From NCBI RefSeq assembly GCF_019049325.1, contig NZ_JAGMUO010000011.1, forward strand, positions 1-64,000: DNA of 64,000 nt, read 5' to 3'. Each line of letters begins with the position of its first letter. Position 1 is the first letter of the stretch. This DNA comes from Streptomyces sp. AC512_CC834. Its GTDB lineage: Bacteria > Actinomycetota > Actinomycetes > Streptomycetales > Streptomycetaceae. Positions 44,382-53,080 of this stretch are shown here, piece by piece. Position numbers and translations under genes: made by a program. The notes beneath the pieces were generated by a model. The model was given only the letters and a program-made list of their open reading frames with translations. It made no database searches and was not told the DNA's origin.

Positions 44382-45821
44382 TCAGACGTCCAGGGACGTC
44401 ATCACGTGCTTGATCCGCGTGTAGTCGTCGAAGCCGTACGACGACAGGTCCTTGCCGTAGCCGGACTTCTTGAAGCCGCCGTGCGGCATCTCGGCGACCA
44501 GCGGGATGTGGGTGTTGATCCACACGCAGCCGAAGTCCAGCTTCTTGGACATCCGCATGGCGCGGCCGTGGTCCTTGGTCCACACCGAGGAGGCCAGCGC
44601 GTACTCGACGCCGTTGGCCCACTCGACGGCCTGGTCCTCGTCACGGAAGGACTGGACGGTGATGACGGGGCCGAAGACCTCGTTCTGGATGATCTCGTCG
44701 TCCTGCTTGAGGCCGGAGACGACGGTCGGGGCGTAGAAGTAGCCCTTGTCGCCGACCCGGTGGCCGCCCGCCTCGACCTTGGCGTGCGCGGGCAGCCGCT
44801 CGATGAACCCGGAGACCTGCTTGAGCTGGTTGGGGTTGTTCAGCGGGCCGTACAGCACGTCCTCGTCGTCGGGCCGGCCGGTTTTGGTCTCGGCCGCCGC
44901 CTTGGCGAGGGCGCCGACGAACTCGTCGTGGATCGACTCGTGGACGAGGACGCGGGCGGCCGCCGTACAGTCCTGGCCGGCGTTGAAGTAGCCCGCGACC
45001 GAGATGTCCTCGACGGCCTTGGGGATGTCGGTGTCCTCGAAGACGACGACGGGGGCCTTGCCGCCCAGCTCCAGGTGGACGCGCTTGAGGTCCTTCGACG
45101 CCGACTCGGCGACCGACATGCCGGCCCGCACGGAGCCGGTGATGGAGGCCATCGCCGGGGTCTCGTGCTCGACCATCAGACGGCCGGTGTCGCGGTCGCC
45201 GCAGACGACGTTGAAGACGCCCTTGGGGACGACCGAGCCGATGATGTCGGCCATCAGGGCCGTGGACGCGGGGGTGGTGTCCGAGGGCTTGAGGACGACC
45301 GTGTTGCCCGCGGCGAGCGCCGGGGCGAACTTCCACACGGCCATCATCATCGGGTAGTTCCACGGCGCGACCTGCGCGCAGACGCCGATCGGCTCGCGGC
45401 GCACGAAGGAGGTCAGACCCTCCATGTACTCACCGGCGCCGCGTCCCTCCAGCATCCGCGCCGCGCCCGCGAAGAAGCGGATCTGGTCGACCACCGGCGG
45501 GATCTCCTCGGAACGGGTCAGCCCGATGGGCTTGCCCGTGTTCTCCACCTCGGCCGCGATCAGCTCCTCGGCCCGCTCCTCGAACGCGTCCGCGATCTTG
45601 AGGAGGGCCTTCTGCCGCTCGGCCGGGACCAGGTCCCGCCACGCCGGGAAGGCCGCGGCGGCGGCCGCCATGGCGGCGTCGACGTCCGCCCGGCCGGACA
45701 GGGGGGCGGTCGCGTAGGCCTCGCCCGTCGCGGGGTTGACCACTTCCGTGGTCCGTCCGTCGGCGGCGTCCCGGAACTCACCGTCGATGTAATTGCGCAG
45801 ACGACGCAGCTCGGTGCTCAC
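44382..45821 (-). CDS. aminobutyraldehyde-type aldehyde dehydrogenase
   Basis: A 479-residue aldehyde dehydrogenase, 50% or so alike by eye to the one at 35444: APWNYPMMMAVWKFAPALAA, LELGGKAPVVVFED (general base) and FNAGQDCTAAARVLV (nucleophile Cys), ending VAEMPHGGFKKSGYGKDLSS. Likely oxidises aminoaldehydes from the adjacent aminotransferase. It is divergent from the Lrp regulator and aminotransferase genes over a 180-base AT-richer region (including CAAACAACGAATTTCATCGA) that is a natural site for Lrp binding. ATG 45821. Confidence 0.92.
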   Translation of the reverse strand: MSTELRRLRNYIDGEFRDAADGRTTEVVNPATGEAYATAPLSGRADVDAAMAAAAAAFPAWRDLVPAERQKALLKIADAFEERAEELIAAEVENTGKPIGLTRSEEIPPVVDQIRFFAGAARMLEGRGAGEYMEGLTSFVRREPIGVCAQVAPWNYPMMMAVWKFAPALAAGNTVVLKPSDTTPASTALMADIIGSVVPKGVFNVVCGDRDTGRLMVEHETPAMASITGSVRAGMSVAESASKDLKRVHLELGGKAPVVVFEDTDIPKAVEDISVAGYFNAGQDCTAAARVLVHESIHDEFVGALAKAAAETKTGRPDDEDVLYGPLNNPNQLKQVSGFIERLPAHAKVEAGGHRVGDKGYFYAPTVVSGLKQDDEIIQNEVFGPVITVQSFRDEDQAVEWANGVEYALASSVWTKDHGRAMRMSKKLDFGCVWINTHIPLVAEMPHGGFKKSGYGKDLSSYGFDDYTRIKHVMTSLDV

Positions 45822-46001
45822 TGCCGGCCCTCCAAGTTCGGGTGTCCAGTAACTGAGACACCCACCCTAGACGGAGTCCCGACGTTTTCAACACCCCCGG
45901 TCGCCTCCAGGGTGCGAAATCCGCAGACTCAGACGATTCAAACAACGAATTTCATCGATCTGGCCTTGCGAAACTGTCGATACGTCGTGCACAGTGAAGC
46001 C

Positions 46002-46502
46002 GTGGCCAGTCGAAGCGCAGACCAGAAGGACTCCCGCGAGTCCAGGAACGGCGGTCCCCAGTTGGACGCCGTCTCCCTCGCCATCATCGAGCAGCTCCAG
46101 GAGGACGGCCGACGGCCGTACGCCGCCATCGGCAAGGCCGTGGGCCTGTCGGAGGCGGCCGTGCGCCAGCGCGTCCAGAAGCTCCTCGACCAGGGCGTGA
46201 TGCAGATCGTCGCCGTCACCGACCCGCTCACCGTGGGCTTCCGGCGCCAGGCGATGGTCGGCGTCAACGTCGAGGGGGACGTGGAGTCCGTCGCCGAGGC
46301 GCTGTCGGCCATGTCGGAATGCGAGTACGTGGTGATGACCGCGGGCTCCTTCGACCTGATGGTGGAGGTCGTCTGCGAGGACGACGACCACCTCCTGGAG
46401 GTCATCAACCGCCGCATCCGGGCCGTGCCCGGGGTGCGCTCCACCGAGAGCTTCGTCTACCTCAGGCTCAAGAAGCAGACCTATATGTGGGGAACCCGAT
46501 AA
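46002..46502 (+). CDS. Lrp/AsnC-family transcriptional regulator
   Basis: A 166-residue Lrp-type regulator: N-terminal winged helix-turn-helix (LDAVSLAIIEQLQEDGRRPY, AAIGKAVGLSEAAVRQRVQK) and a RAM/ligand-binding domain (VTAGSFDLMVEVVCEDDDHL and the closing VPGVRSTESFVYLRLKKQTY). GTG at 46002 gives the compact protein typical of the family; GTG at 45987 is an alternative and neither has a strong ribosome site. Its stop is 2 bases before the aminotransferase start, and the divergent gene is an aldehyde dehydrogenase, so it probably controls both. From memory, a regulator of polyamine genes has been reported from this region of S. coelicolor. Confidence 0.9.
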   Translation: MASRSADQKDSRESRNGGPQLDAVSLAIIEQLQEDGRRPYAAIGKAVGLSEAAVRQRVQKLLDQGVMQIVAVTDPLTVGFRRQAMVGVNVEGDVESVAEALSAMSECEYVVMTAGSFDLMVEVVCEDDDHLLEVINRRIRAVPGVRSTESFVYLRLKKQTYMWGTR

Positions 46503-46504
46503 TC

Positions 46505-47884
46505 GTGAGCACCGACAGCCCCAACCCCAAGGACCTCAGCAGGACCGCGTACGACCACCTGTGGATGCACTTCACCCGCATGTCGTCGTACGAGAACGCC
46601 CCCGTCCCCACCATCGTCCGCGGTGAGGGCACCCACATCTACGACGACAAGGGCAAGCGCTACCTCGACGGTCTCGCCGGCCTGTTCGTGGTCCAGGCCG
46701 GACACGGCCGCACGGAGCTGGCCGAAGCCGCCGCGAAGCAGGCGCAGGAGCTCGCCTTCTTCCCGGTGTGGTCCTACGCCCACCCCAAGGCCGTCGAGCT
46801 GGCCGAGCGCCTGGCGGTCGAGGCCCCCGGCGACCTGAACAAGGTCTTCTTCACCACCGGCGGCGGCGAGGCGGTCGAGACGGCCTGGAAGCTCGCCAAG
46901 CAGTACTTCAAGCTGACCGGCAAGCCGACCAAGTACAAGGTCATCTCCCGCGCGGTCGCCTACCACGGCACCCCGCAGGGCGCCCTGTCCATCACCGGCC
47001 TGCCCGCCCTCAAGGCCCCCTTCGAGCCGCTCGTCCCGGGCGCGCACAAGGTGCCGAACACCAACATCTACCGCGCGCCGCTCTTCGGCGACGACCCCGA
47101 GGCCTTCGGCCGCTGGGCCGCCGACCAGATCGAGCAGGAGATCCTGTTCGAGGGCGCGGACACGGTCGCGGCCGTCTTCCTGGAGCCCGTGCAGAACGCC
47201 GGCGGCTGCTTCCCGCCCCCGCCCGGCTACTTCCAGCGGGTGCGCGAGATCTGCGACCAGTACGACGTGCTGCTCGTCTCGGACGAGGTCATCTGCGCCT
47301 TCGGCCGCCTGGGCACGACCTTCGCCTGCGACAAGTTCGGCTACGTCCCGGACATGATCACCTGCGCCAAGGGCATGACCTCGGGCTACTCCCCGATCGG
47401 CGCCTGTGTCATCTCCGACCGCCTGGCGGAGCCGTTCTACAAGGGCGACAACACCTTCCTGCACGGCTACACCTTCGGCGGCCACCCGGTCTCCGCCGCG
47501 GTGGGCATCGCCAACCTCGACCTCTTCGAGCGCGAGGGCCTCAACCAGCACGTCCTCGACAACGAGGGCGCCTTCCGCGCCACCCTCGAGAAGCTGCACG
47601 ACCTGCCGATCGTCGGCGACGTCCGCGGCAACGGCTTCTTCTACGGCATCGAACTGGTCAAGGACAAGAACACCAAGGAATCCTTCAACGAGGAGGAGAC
47701 CGAGCGTGTCCTGTACGGCTTCCTCTCCAAGAAGCTCTTCGAGAACGGCCTGTACTGCCGTGCCGACGACCGCGGCGACCCGGTCATCCAGCTCGCCCCG
47801 CCGCTGATCTCCCACCAGGAGACCTTCGACGAGATCGAGCAGATCCTGCGCGCCACGCTGACGGAGGCGTGGACGAAGCTCTGA
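46505..47884 (+). CDS. class III aminotransferase (polyamine / omega-amino acid type)
   Basis: A 459-residue PLP enzyme of the omega-transaminase group. FFTTGGGEAVETAWKLAKQY, SRAVAYHGTPQGALS, the Asp motif LLVSDEVICAFGRLGTTF and the lysine in TCAKGMTSGYSPIGA are all in place. The GxxxGxxTGYSP-like context is that of putrescine, beta-alanine or taurine-pyruvate aminotransferases rather than GabT. Start GTG at 46505 with GGGGAA about 10 bases upstream; almost no gap from the Lrp gene, so co-transcribed. With the divergent aldehyde dehydrogenase it gives an oxidase-independent route from a diamine to an omega-amino acid. Confidence 0.9.
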   Translation: MSTDSPNPKDLSRTAYDHLWMHFTRMSSYENAPVPTIVRGEGTHIYDDKGKRYLDGLAGLFVVQAGHGRTELAEAAAKQAQELAFFPVWSYAHPKAVELAERLAVEAPGDLNKVFFTTGGGEAVETAWKLAKQYFKLTGKPTKYKVISRAVAYHGTPQGALSITGLPALKAPFEPLVPGAHKVPNTNIYRAPLFGDDPEAFGRWAADQIEQEILFEGADTVAAVFLEPVQNAGGCFPPPPGYFQRVREICDQYDVLLVSDEVICAFGRLGTTFACDKFGYVPDMITCAKGMTSGYSPIGACVISDRLAEPFYKGDNTFLHGYTFGGHPVSAAVGIANLDLFEREGLNQHVLDNEGAFRATLEKLHDLPIVGDVRGNGFFYGIELVKDKNTKESFNEEETERVLYGFLSKKLFENGLYCRADDRGDPVIQLAPPLISHQETFDEIEQILRATLTEAWTKL

Positions 47885-47910
47885 TCACCGGTCCGCGAGC
47901 CTCTGGCTCC

Positions 47911-47946
47911 GCTTGTTCCGCTTGTTCCGCTTGTTCCGCTTGTTCC
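47911..47946. repeat. 9-bp tandem repeat GCTTGTTCC x4
   Basis: Four exact copies of GCTTGTTCC, with a partial copy before, 27 bases after the aminotransferase stop. The rest of the 256-base gap to the ABC gene shows no gene. A sequence around 48090-48140 should hold the ABC promoter, which I could not assign. Confidence 0.85.
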
Positions 47947-48140
47947 GATCTTCCTTTCGGATCATCACTTCGGCCCCGGCGCCGCCCGTTCGAGTGAGAC
48001 ACGGCGGCCCGGGGCCCGGTGCTGTCCGGCCTCCCGCCGGGGACTGCCTAGCGTGCCCAGTGACCGATCGGCCCCGTCTTCGTTCCCCCGGAAGGGGGAC
48101 GTGACCGGGGAAATACGGATCTGAACCGAGGTGTACGCCC

Positions 48141-48944
48141 ATGGAGGCTCCGCCGGACAACGACGTGCTCTGGGCCCGCGCCCTGCACTTCCAGCACCAC
48201 GACGGCTCCCCCGCGCTGCAAGGCGTGTCGCTCGGCGTGCGCGAGGGCGAGATCCTCGCCGTGAGCGGCCCGCGCGGCAGCGGCAAGACCACGCTGTTGC
48301 GCTGCCTGTCCGGGCTGGTGAAGCCGCAGGACGGCGAGGTGTGGTTCAACAGTGTGCCGGTGCACACCATGGGTCCCCTCAGCCGCGAGCGGCTGCGCCG
48401 CGACCGCTTCGGCTGGATCGATCCCACCCCGGTGCTCGTCCCGGAGCTGAACGCCTGGGAGAACGCGGCGCTCCCTCTGATGCTGCGCGGCACCGGGCGG
48501 CGCCGGGCCAAGACCGCCGCCCTGGAGTGGCTGGACCGCCTCGACGTCGGCGACAAGGCGCGCAGGCGCCCGCACGAACTCCGGCAGGCCGAGCGGCAGC
48601 GCGTCTGCATCGCCCGCGCGCTCGCCGTCGCCCCGGCGGTCCTCTTCGCCGACGAGCCGACGGCGCCCCTGCACCGCGCCGACCGTGCCCAGGTCCTGCG
48701 GACGCTCACCACGGCGGCCCGCTCGCACGGCATCACCGTCCTGCTCGCCACCCACGAGGCGCAGACGGCCGCCCTGGCCGACCGCGCGGTGGCTCTCCTT
48801 GACGGACGGCGGGTACGGACCGTGCACCTGCCTCCGCTCGCGGAGACCACGGTGGCCACGGGGGCTGCCGGGTCTGCCGGGTCCGCCGGGTCCGCCGGGT
48901 CCGCCGGAACGGAAGGCCGGGCGGCGTGCTCGCTCTCCGCCTGA
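48141..48944 (+). CDS. ABC transporter ATP-binding protein with altered signature motif
   Basis: A 267-residue ATPase of the LolD/MacB-like class: Walker A SGPRGSGKTTLL, Walker B VLFADEPTAPL and switch His in VLLATHEAQ. Where the signature LSGGE should be it reads HELRQAERQRVCIARAL, so the two glycines are lost; the Q-loop region (FGWIDPTPVLVPEL) also departs from the norm. ATP turnover may be weak or act in a heterodimer. The last 40 residues contain an (AGS)n repeat from a 9-bp tandem repeat (about 48860-48905). It overlaps the following membrane protein gene by 19 bases. Confidence 0.87.
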   Translation: MEAPPDNDVLWARALHFQHHDGSPALQGVSLGVREGEILAVSGPRGSGKTTLLRCLSGLVKPQDGEVWFNSVPVHTMGPLSRERLRRDRFGWIDPTPVLVPELNAWENAALPLMLRGTGRRRAKTAALEWLDRLDVGDKARRRPHELRQAERQRVCIARALAVAPAVLFADEPTAPLHRADRAQVLRTLTTAARSHGITVLLATHEAQTAALADRAVALLDGRRVRTVHLPPLAETTVATGAAGSAGSAGSAGSAGTEGRAACSLSA

Positions 48945-50383
48945 CCCGCACGGCCCACCTCGCCGTCCACCTGCGCCGCCTGCTGGTCGCGGTGGCCTCG
49001 GCGGGCACGGGCTTCCTGCTGCTGTGCGCCCTCGGACACGCGCTGAGCCACCCCGACACGCCCGGCGCCTCCGCTCTCCGCCTGGCCTGGTGCGCGGCCC
49101 CCCTCGCCGCCACGGTGTACCTCGCCGTCGCCGTGGCCCACACCGATCCCGGTACCCGGCCCCGCTCCGGACTGTCGGCGATCGGCCTGGGCCCGGGCCG
49201 CCTGATGGCCGTCTCGGCGACGACCACGGCCCTGTCCGGCGTGCTCGGTTCGGTGGTGGCCCTGCTCGTCTTCCTCCACCTGCGCGGCGACCTGACGGGC
49301 GGCCTGCCCTTCGACGGCGTGGCGGCGGACGCCCTGGCGGTCGGCCAGTCCCTCCCCGCCCCGGCCGTCCTGACCCTGCTGACCCTCGTACCGGCCGTCG
49401 CGTCGGCCGCGGTGGCGCACACGCTGCGCCCCCGCGAGCCTCGGTCCACCCGGGCCAACGCCACCCGCGGGTACGGCCGCTTCGGCGCGTACGGCTGGGG
49501 CAAGGCCCGCGAGACCTTCGGCGCCTACGGCCGCTTCGGCGCCCGCGCCGCCGAGCCCGCCAGCGCTCGTGCCGCCGGTGACGCCCCCGCCGGGGAAGGC
49601 ACCCTGCTCACGCAGGCCAGTGACACCCGCCCGACAGCGGCAGCGGCAGCGGCAACGGCAACGGCGGTGACAGCGGCAGCCGAAACGGCGACCGCGGCTG
49701 GAGCTGCGACTGGGGCTGCGGCTGCGGCTGCGGCTGGGGCGGACGGCACCGCGCGGACGCCGGACGACCCGCCCGGTCCTGCTCCCCGCCCGCAGAACAG
49801 CACCGTCCTCCCCTGGGGCATCGCCGTACTCGCCGCGGGCCTCACCGTCGAGACCTACACCGGCAACGCGGCCGGCGCGCCCGACCCCGGCACCGCCCCC
49901 TCCGCCGGTGTCCTGATCGGCTGGGCCCTCACCGCCCTGGGTCTCGCCCTGGCCGGGCCCGGCCTCACCCAGTTGTGCGGCCGTCTGCTCCAGGCCGCCC
50001 GCCCCGGCGCCCTGCGTCTCCTGGCCGGCCGCGTCCTCATGGAGGAGTCGCACCGCATCGGCCGTCCCCTCGGCGTGGTGGCCGCCGTCGCCGCCGCGGC
50101 GTACGTGTCCACCACGGTGTACGACGGCGACGGACCGGCCTTCGGCCCACTGAGCACCCTGGGAGCCGTCCTCGTGGCGGGCTGCACGGTGGCCACCCTC
50201 CTCACCGCGGCCGTCGAGGCCAGACACGCCCGTGCCGACACCAGGGACGCCCTGCTGCGGTTGGGCGCGCCCCCGACCACCCTGCGCGCCGCCGCGGCCG
50301 TGCGAGCCGCCGCCCTGCTCGCCCTGTTCGGTCCGCTGACCCTGATCGTCGCGGTGCTGGCGGCGCTGCCGCTGACCCACTGA
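48926..50383 (+). CDS. ABC-associated integral membrane protein
   Basis: A 485-residue membrane protein, GTG start inside the preceding ATPase gene. About four N-terminal and four C-terminal hydrophobic segments are split by a 130-residue cytoplasmic linker containing YGRFGAYGWGK-type repeats and an Ala/Thr-rich run (about 49630-49740). The C-terminal LLRLGAPPTTLRAAAAVRAA segment resembles the coupling region of FtsX/MacB-like permeases, so it is probably the transport or mechanotransmission partner of the ATPase. Substrate unknown. Confidence 0.78.
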   Translation: MLALRLTRTAHLAVHLRRLLVAVASAGTGFLLLCALGHALSHPDTPGASALRLAWCAAPLAATVYLAVAVAHTDPGTRPRSGLSAIGLGPGRLMAVSATTTALSGVLGSVVALLVFLHLRGDLTGGLPFDGVAADALAVGQSLPAPAVLTLLTLVPAVASAAVAHTLRPREPRSTRANATRGYGRFGAYGWGKARETFGAYGRFGARAAEPASARAAGDAPAGEGTLLTQASDTRPTAAAAAATATAVTAAAETATAAGAATGAAAAAAAGADGTARTPDDPPGPAPRPQNSTVLPWGIAVLAAGLTVETYTGNAAGAPDPGTAPSAGVLIGWALTALGLALAGPGLTQLCGRLLQAARPGALRLLAGRVLMEESHRIGRPLGVVAAVAAAAYVSTTVYDGDGPAFGPLSTLGAVLVAGCTVATLLTAAVEARHARADTRDALLRLGAPPTTLRAAAAVRAAALLALFGPLTLIVAVLAALPLTH

Positions 50384-50534
50384 CCCACCGACCCCGCTGC
50401 CCCGCTGCCCCGCGGAGAACCCTTCGAAGAACTTCTCGAAGAAAGTCGCGAACCGGCGATGAGTTCCGCGGGCCCGTCCCGTCTACCTCTTCGAACGGCA
50501 CGACAACAGCAGCGCCCCGACGGGAGAGGCCCCC

Positions 50535-50942
50535 ATGTACCAGCAGATGATCTTCCTGAACCTGGCCACCAACGACCTCGACGCCTCCAAGAAGTTCTTC
50601 GTCGAGCTGGGGTACGAGATCAACGCCCAGTTCAGCGACGACACCACCGCCTCGATCCCGCTCAGCGAGACCATCGTCGTGATGGTGCACACGCCGCAGA
50701 AGTACCGCGAGTTCACGAAGAAGGAGATCGTGGACTCGACGAAGTCCAGCGAGGTGCTGATCGCGCTGAGCGCCGAGAGCCGCGAGAAGGTCGACGAGCT
50801 GGTGGAGAAGGCGGTCGCGGCCGGCGGCTCGGTCACCGGCGAGACCCAGGACCACGGCTTCATGTACGGCCGTGCCTTCGACGACGTCGACGGCCACACC
50901 TTCGAGGTCGTGTGGATGGACCCGGCGGCGGTCCAGGGCTGA
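50535..50942 (+). CDS. VOC (glyoxalase/bleomycin-resistance fold) family protein
   Basis: A 135-residue protein of the vicinal oxygen chelate fold: MIFLNLATNDLDASKKFFVE at the start and GFMYGRAFDDVDGHTFEVVW at the end, the latter supplying probable metal ligands. The metal site of true glyoxalase I is not complete, so the role is unassigned; many such proteins are small-molecule binding or lactoylglutathione-lyase-like enzymes. GGGAGAGG precedes the ATG. Confidence 0.88.
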   Translation: MYQQMIFLNLATNDLDASKKFFVELGYEINAQFSDDTTASIPLSETIVVMVHTPQKYREFTKKEIVDSTKSSEVLIALSAESREKVDELVEKAVAAGGSVTGETQDHGFMYGRAFDDVDGHTFEVVWMDPAAVQG

Positions 50943-50968
50943 TCCGGGCGCAGGCCTAGCATGGGCGG

Positions 50969-52147
50969 GTGGATCCGACACCCGCCCAGCCCAAGGCCCG
51001 CCCACAGCCCGGGTCACCGTCCCAGTCCCAGTCCCAGTCCCAGTCCCACCACGCCTCTCACGACCGGGAGATCGAGAGCCTCGCCGAGTTCGACCGGGTC
51101 GTCTCGGCGCACGGCACTCTCGCCCATCACCGCGTCCAGGCCGTCGACCTGACGGCCCGTACGGACGCCCTGCTCGCCGCGGACCCCACGGGCGCCGTCT
51201 TCCTCGGCTGCCCGATGGACCCCGGCGCGGCCGCCCGGGTGCGCGCCGCCGGCGCCCTGGTCTTCCCGCCCATACCGGGCCTGCCCGTAGACCCCTACCG
51301 GGGCCACGTCTACTCCCCCGGCGAGCTGTACGCCTCTCTCGACGAGGGCTACGAGGCGACACCCGACGCCCTCGCCTACGACTGGTTCCAGCAGACCAGG
51401 ACCGACGGGGACGTCTTCGCCTCCATGCTGCGCGCGATCCACGACGACGCCGTGTCGGACGCGCTGGACGAACTCGTCGCCGGCGCCCGGGTGGTGGGTG
51501 TCATGGGTGGACACGCCATGGCGCGCGGCACCCTGGAGTACGCGGGCGCCGCGCGCCTGGGGCGCGAACTGGCCCGCGCCGGTCTCACGGTGGCCACGGG
51601 CGGCGGCCCGGGCGCGATGGAGGCGGCGAACCTCGGCGCGTACGCGGCCCCGTTCGACGACGGGATGCTCGACGACGCCCTGACGCTGCTCGCCAAGGTC
51701 GCCTCGTTCACGCCGTCGATCGCCGACTGGGCGCGGTCCGCCTTCGAGGTGCGCGAACGCTGGCCCGGTGGCGGTGGATCGGTCGGCATCCCGACCTGGT
51801 TCTACGGCCACGAGCCGCCCAACGCCTTCGCCGCGCACATCGCCAAGTACTTCGCCAACGCGACCCGCGAGGACGGCCTGCTGGCCCGCTCCAACGCGGG
51901 CGTGGTGTTCCTGCCGGGCGCGGCCGGCACCCTCCAGGAGATCTTCGACAACGCGACGCCGAACTACTACGAGTCGCGCGGCGAGCCCACGCCGATGGTG
52001 CTCGTGGACCGGGAGCACTGGACCCGGACGCTGCCGGCGTGGCCGCTGCTGACCTCGCTGGCGAAGGGGCGCGCTATGGAGTCCCGGATCGCACTGGTCG
52101 ACCGGATCGAGGAGGCTCCCGAGGCACTGAAACGTGTCGGCGGTTAA
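50969..52147 (+). CDS. LOG/TIGR00730-like Rossmann-fold nucleotide-binding protein
   Basis: A 392-residue protein. The core has VVGVMGGHAMARG, TVATGGGPGAMEAANLG (the LOG GGGxGxM motif) and VVFLPGAAGTLQEIFDNAT in place of PGGxGTxxE. The family includes cytokinin-activating phosphoribohydrolases and nucleosidases such as PpnN. The N terminus holds a (QS)n repeat from CAGTCC tandem copies at about 51020-51050. The GTG at 50969 stands 6 bases after TAGCAT and has no ribosome site, so a leaderless message is likely. Confidence 0.83.
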   Translation: MDPTPAQPKARPQPGSPSQSQSQSQSHHASHDREIESLAEFDRVVSAHGTLAHHRVQAVDLTARTDALLAADPTGAVFLGCPMDPGAAARVRAAGALVFPPIPGLPVDPYRGHVYSPGELYASLDEGYEATPDALAYDWFQQTRTDGDVFASMLRAIHDDAVSDALDELVAGARVVGVMGGHAMARGTLEYAGAARLGRELARAGLTVATGGGPGAMEAANLGAYAAPFDDGMLDDALTLLAKVASFTPSIADWARSAFEVRERWPGGGGSVGIPTWFYGHEPPNAFAAHIAKYFANATREDGLLARSNAGVVFLPGAAGTLQEIFDNATPNYYESRGEPTPMVLVDREHWTRTLPAWPLLTSLAKGRAMESRIALVDRIEEAPEALKRVGG

Positions 52148-52185
52148 TAAGGCGGTAAAGTCAACAGCCGTGGCTGGCATATGCG

Positions 52186-52213
52186 TTGACAGTTCTTATG
52201 CACCGCTTATAGA
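52186..52213 (+). promoter_or_regulatory. housekeeping-type promoter of the LAETG protein gene
   Basis: TTGACA (52186-52191), 16-base spacer, TATAGA (52208-52213): a near-consensus promoter for the vegetative sigma factor, about 90 bases before the start codon of the sortase substrate. It is the clearest promoter in the window. Confidence 0.75.
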
Positions 52214-52303
52214 CCAGTGAGGCTCATGGGTGTGCTGATGCCGTCTCTTCGAGCGTCGGCACTCTCTCCACCCCCCGCATCTGCGCTCCCGTAAAGGACA
52301 AAA

Positions 52304-53017
52304 GTGGCAGTCCTGTCCATAATCAGCCGCACGGCATCACGCCGTAGCGTCCGCGCCCTCGGCGTCGTCGCCGCCTCCGCGGCCCTGGCACTCAGCGCCT
52401 CCGGCACCGCCCTCGCCTGCAACATCAGCGAGTTCTCCGCCGCCGCCGAGTGCGACGGCGAGAAGGGTGTCATCACCGTCACCGACGTGGACCCCGCCGG
52501 CGTCCCGGCCACCGTCACCGTCTACCTGCAGAACAACGGTGCCGACGCCGAGAAGGTCGGCCAGCAGACGGTCAAGGGCACGCGCGAGGGCAGCACCATC
52601 ACCTTCGCCGCCGACTGGAAGCCGAACGCGGAGTACCGCATCCACGTCAAGGCCGCCCAGTACGTCGACGAGGACATCAAGCCGAACCTCACGACCCCGT
52701 CGACCCCCTGCAAGACCGAGGACACGCCGACCCCGACCCCGTCGGAGAGTTCCTCGACCCCGTCCGACGAGACGGAGACCCCGGCCCCCGAGCCGTCCAC
52801 CTCGGCCCCCGCGCCGTCGCAGGACGAGAGCACCGCTCCGGCGGCCGTGCCGAACGACAACGCACCGTCCCCGGCGGCCGGTGACTCCAACCTCGCCGAG
52901 ACCGGTGCCAACTCCAACACCGGCATGATCGCCGGCATCGCGGCGGCCCTGGTCGCCGTCGGTGGTGGCGCGGTCTTCTTCGGCCTGCGCCGTCGCGGAG
53001 CGAACAGCAGTAGCTGA
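52304..53017 (+). CDS. LAETG-anchored cell-wall protein (sortase substrate)
   Basis: A 237-residue surface protein: signal peptide (residues 1-38, [20 protein letters not shown]), a compact beta-rich domain with two Cys, a Pro/Ser/Thr-rich stalk ([14 protein letters not shown] and similar, about 130-195), then LAETG (197-201), a hydrophobic segment and an RRR tail. This is the standard sorting signal; LAxTG is the form used by the class E sortases of Streptomyces. Start GTG at 52304 behind AAAGGA and a strong promoter. No sortase gene is in the window. The function of the folded domain is unknown. Confidence 0.92.
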   Translation: MAVLSIISRTASRRSVRALGVVAASAALALSASGTALACNISEFSAAAECDGEKGVITVTDVDPAGVPATVTVYLQNNGADAEKVGQQTVKGTREGSTITFAADWKPNAEYRIHVKAAQYVDEDIKPNLTTPSTPCKTEDTPTPTPSESSSTPSDETETPAPEPSTSAPAPSQDESTAPAAVPNDNAPSPAAGDSNLAETGANSNTGMIAGIAAALVAVGGGAVFFGLRRRGANSSS

Positions 53018-53039
53018 CGCCCGCACTGCGGTTCACGCA

Positions 53040-53078
53040 CGGCGGTGGCCCGTCCCGATCCGGGGCGGGCCACCGTCG
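53040..53078. terminator. bidirectional terminator between convergent genes
   Basis: CGGCGGTGGCCCGTCCC and GGGGCGGGCCACCGTCG pair with one or two wobble positions around GATCC. It fills the 63-base gap between the stops of the LAETG gene and the convergent DinB-like gene and can end both. Confidence 0.75.
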
Positions 53079-53080
53079 TG

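Noticed and set aside
42969-46502. 1177-codon plus-strand open frame ending in the Lrp gene
   Set aside because: The upstream part is antisense to the PotD-like and aldehyde dehydrogenase genes; only the last 166 codons form the Lrp regulator.
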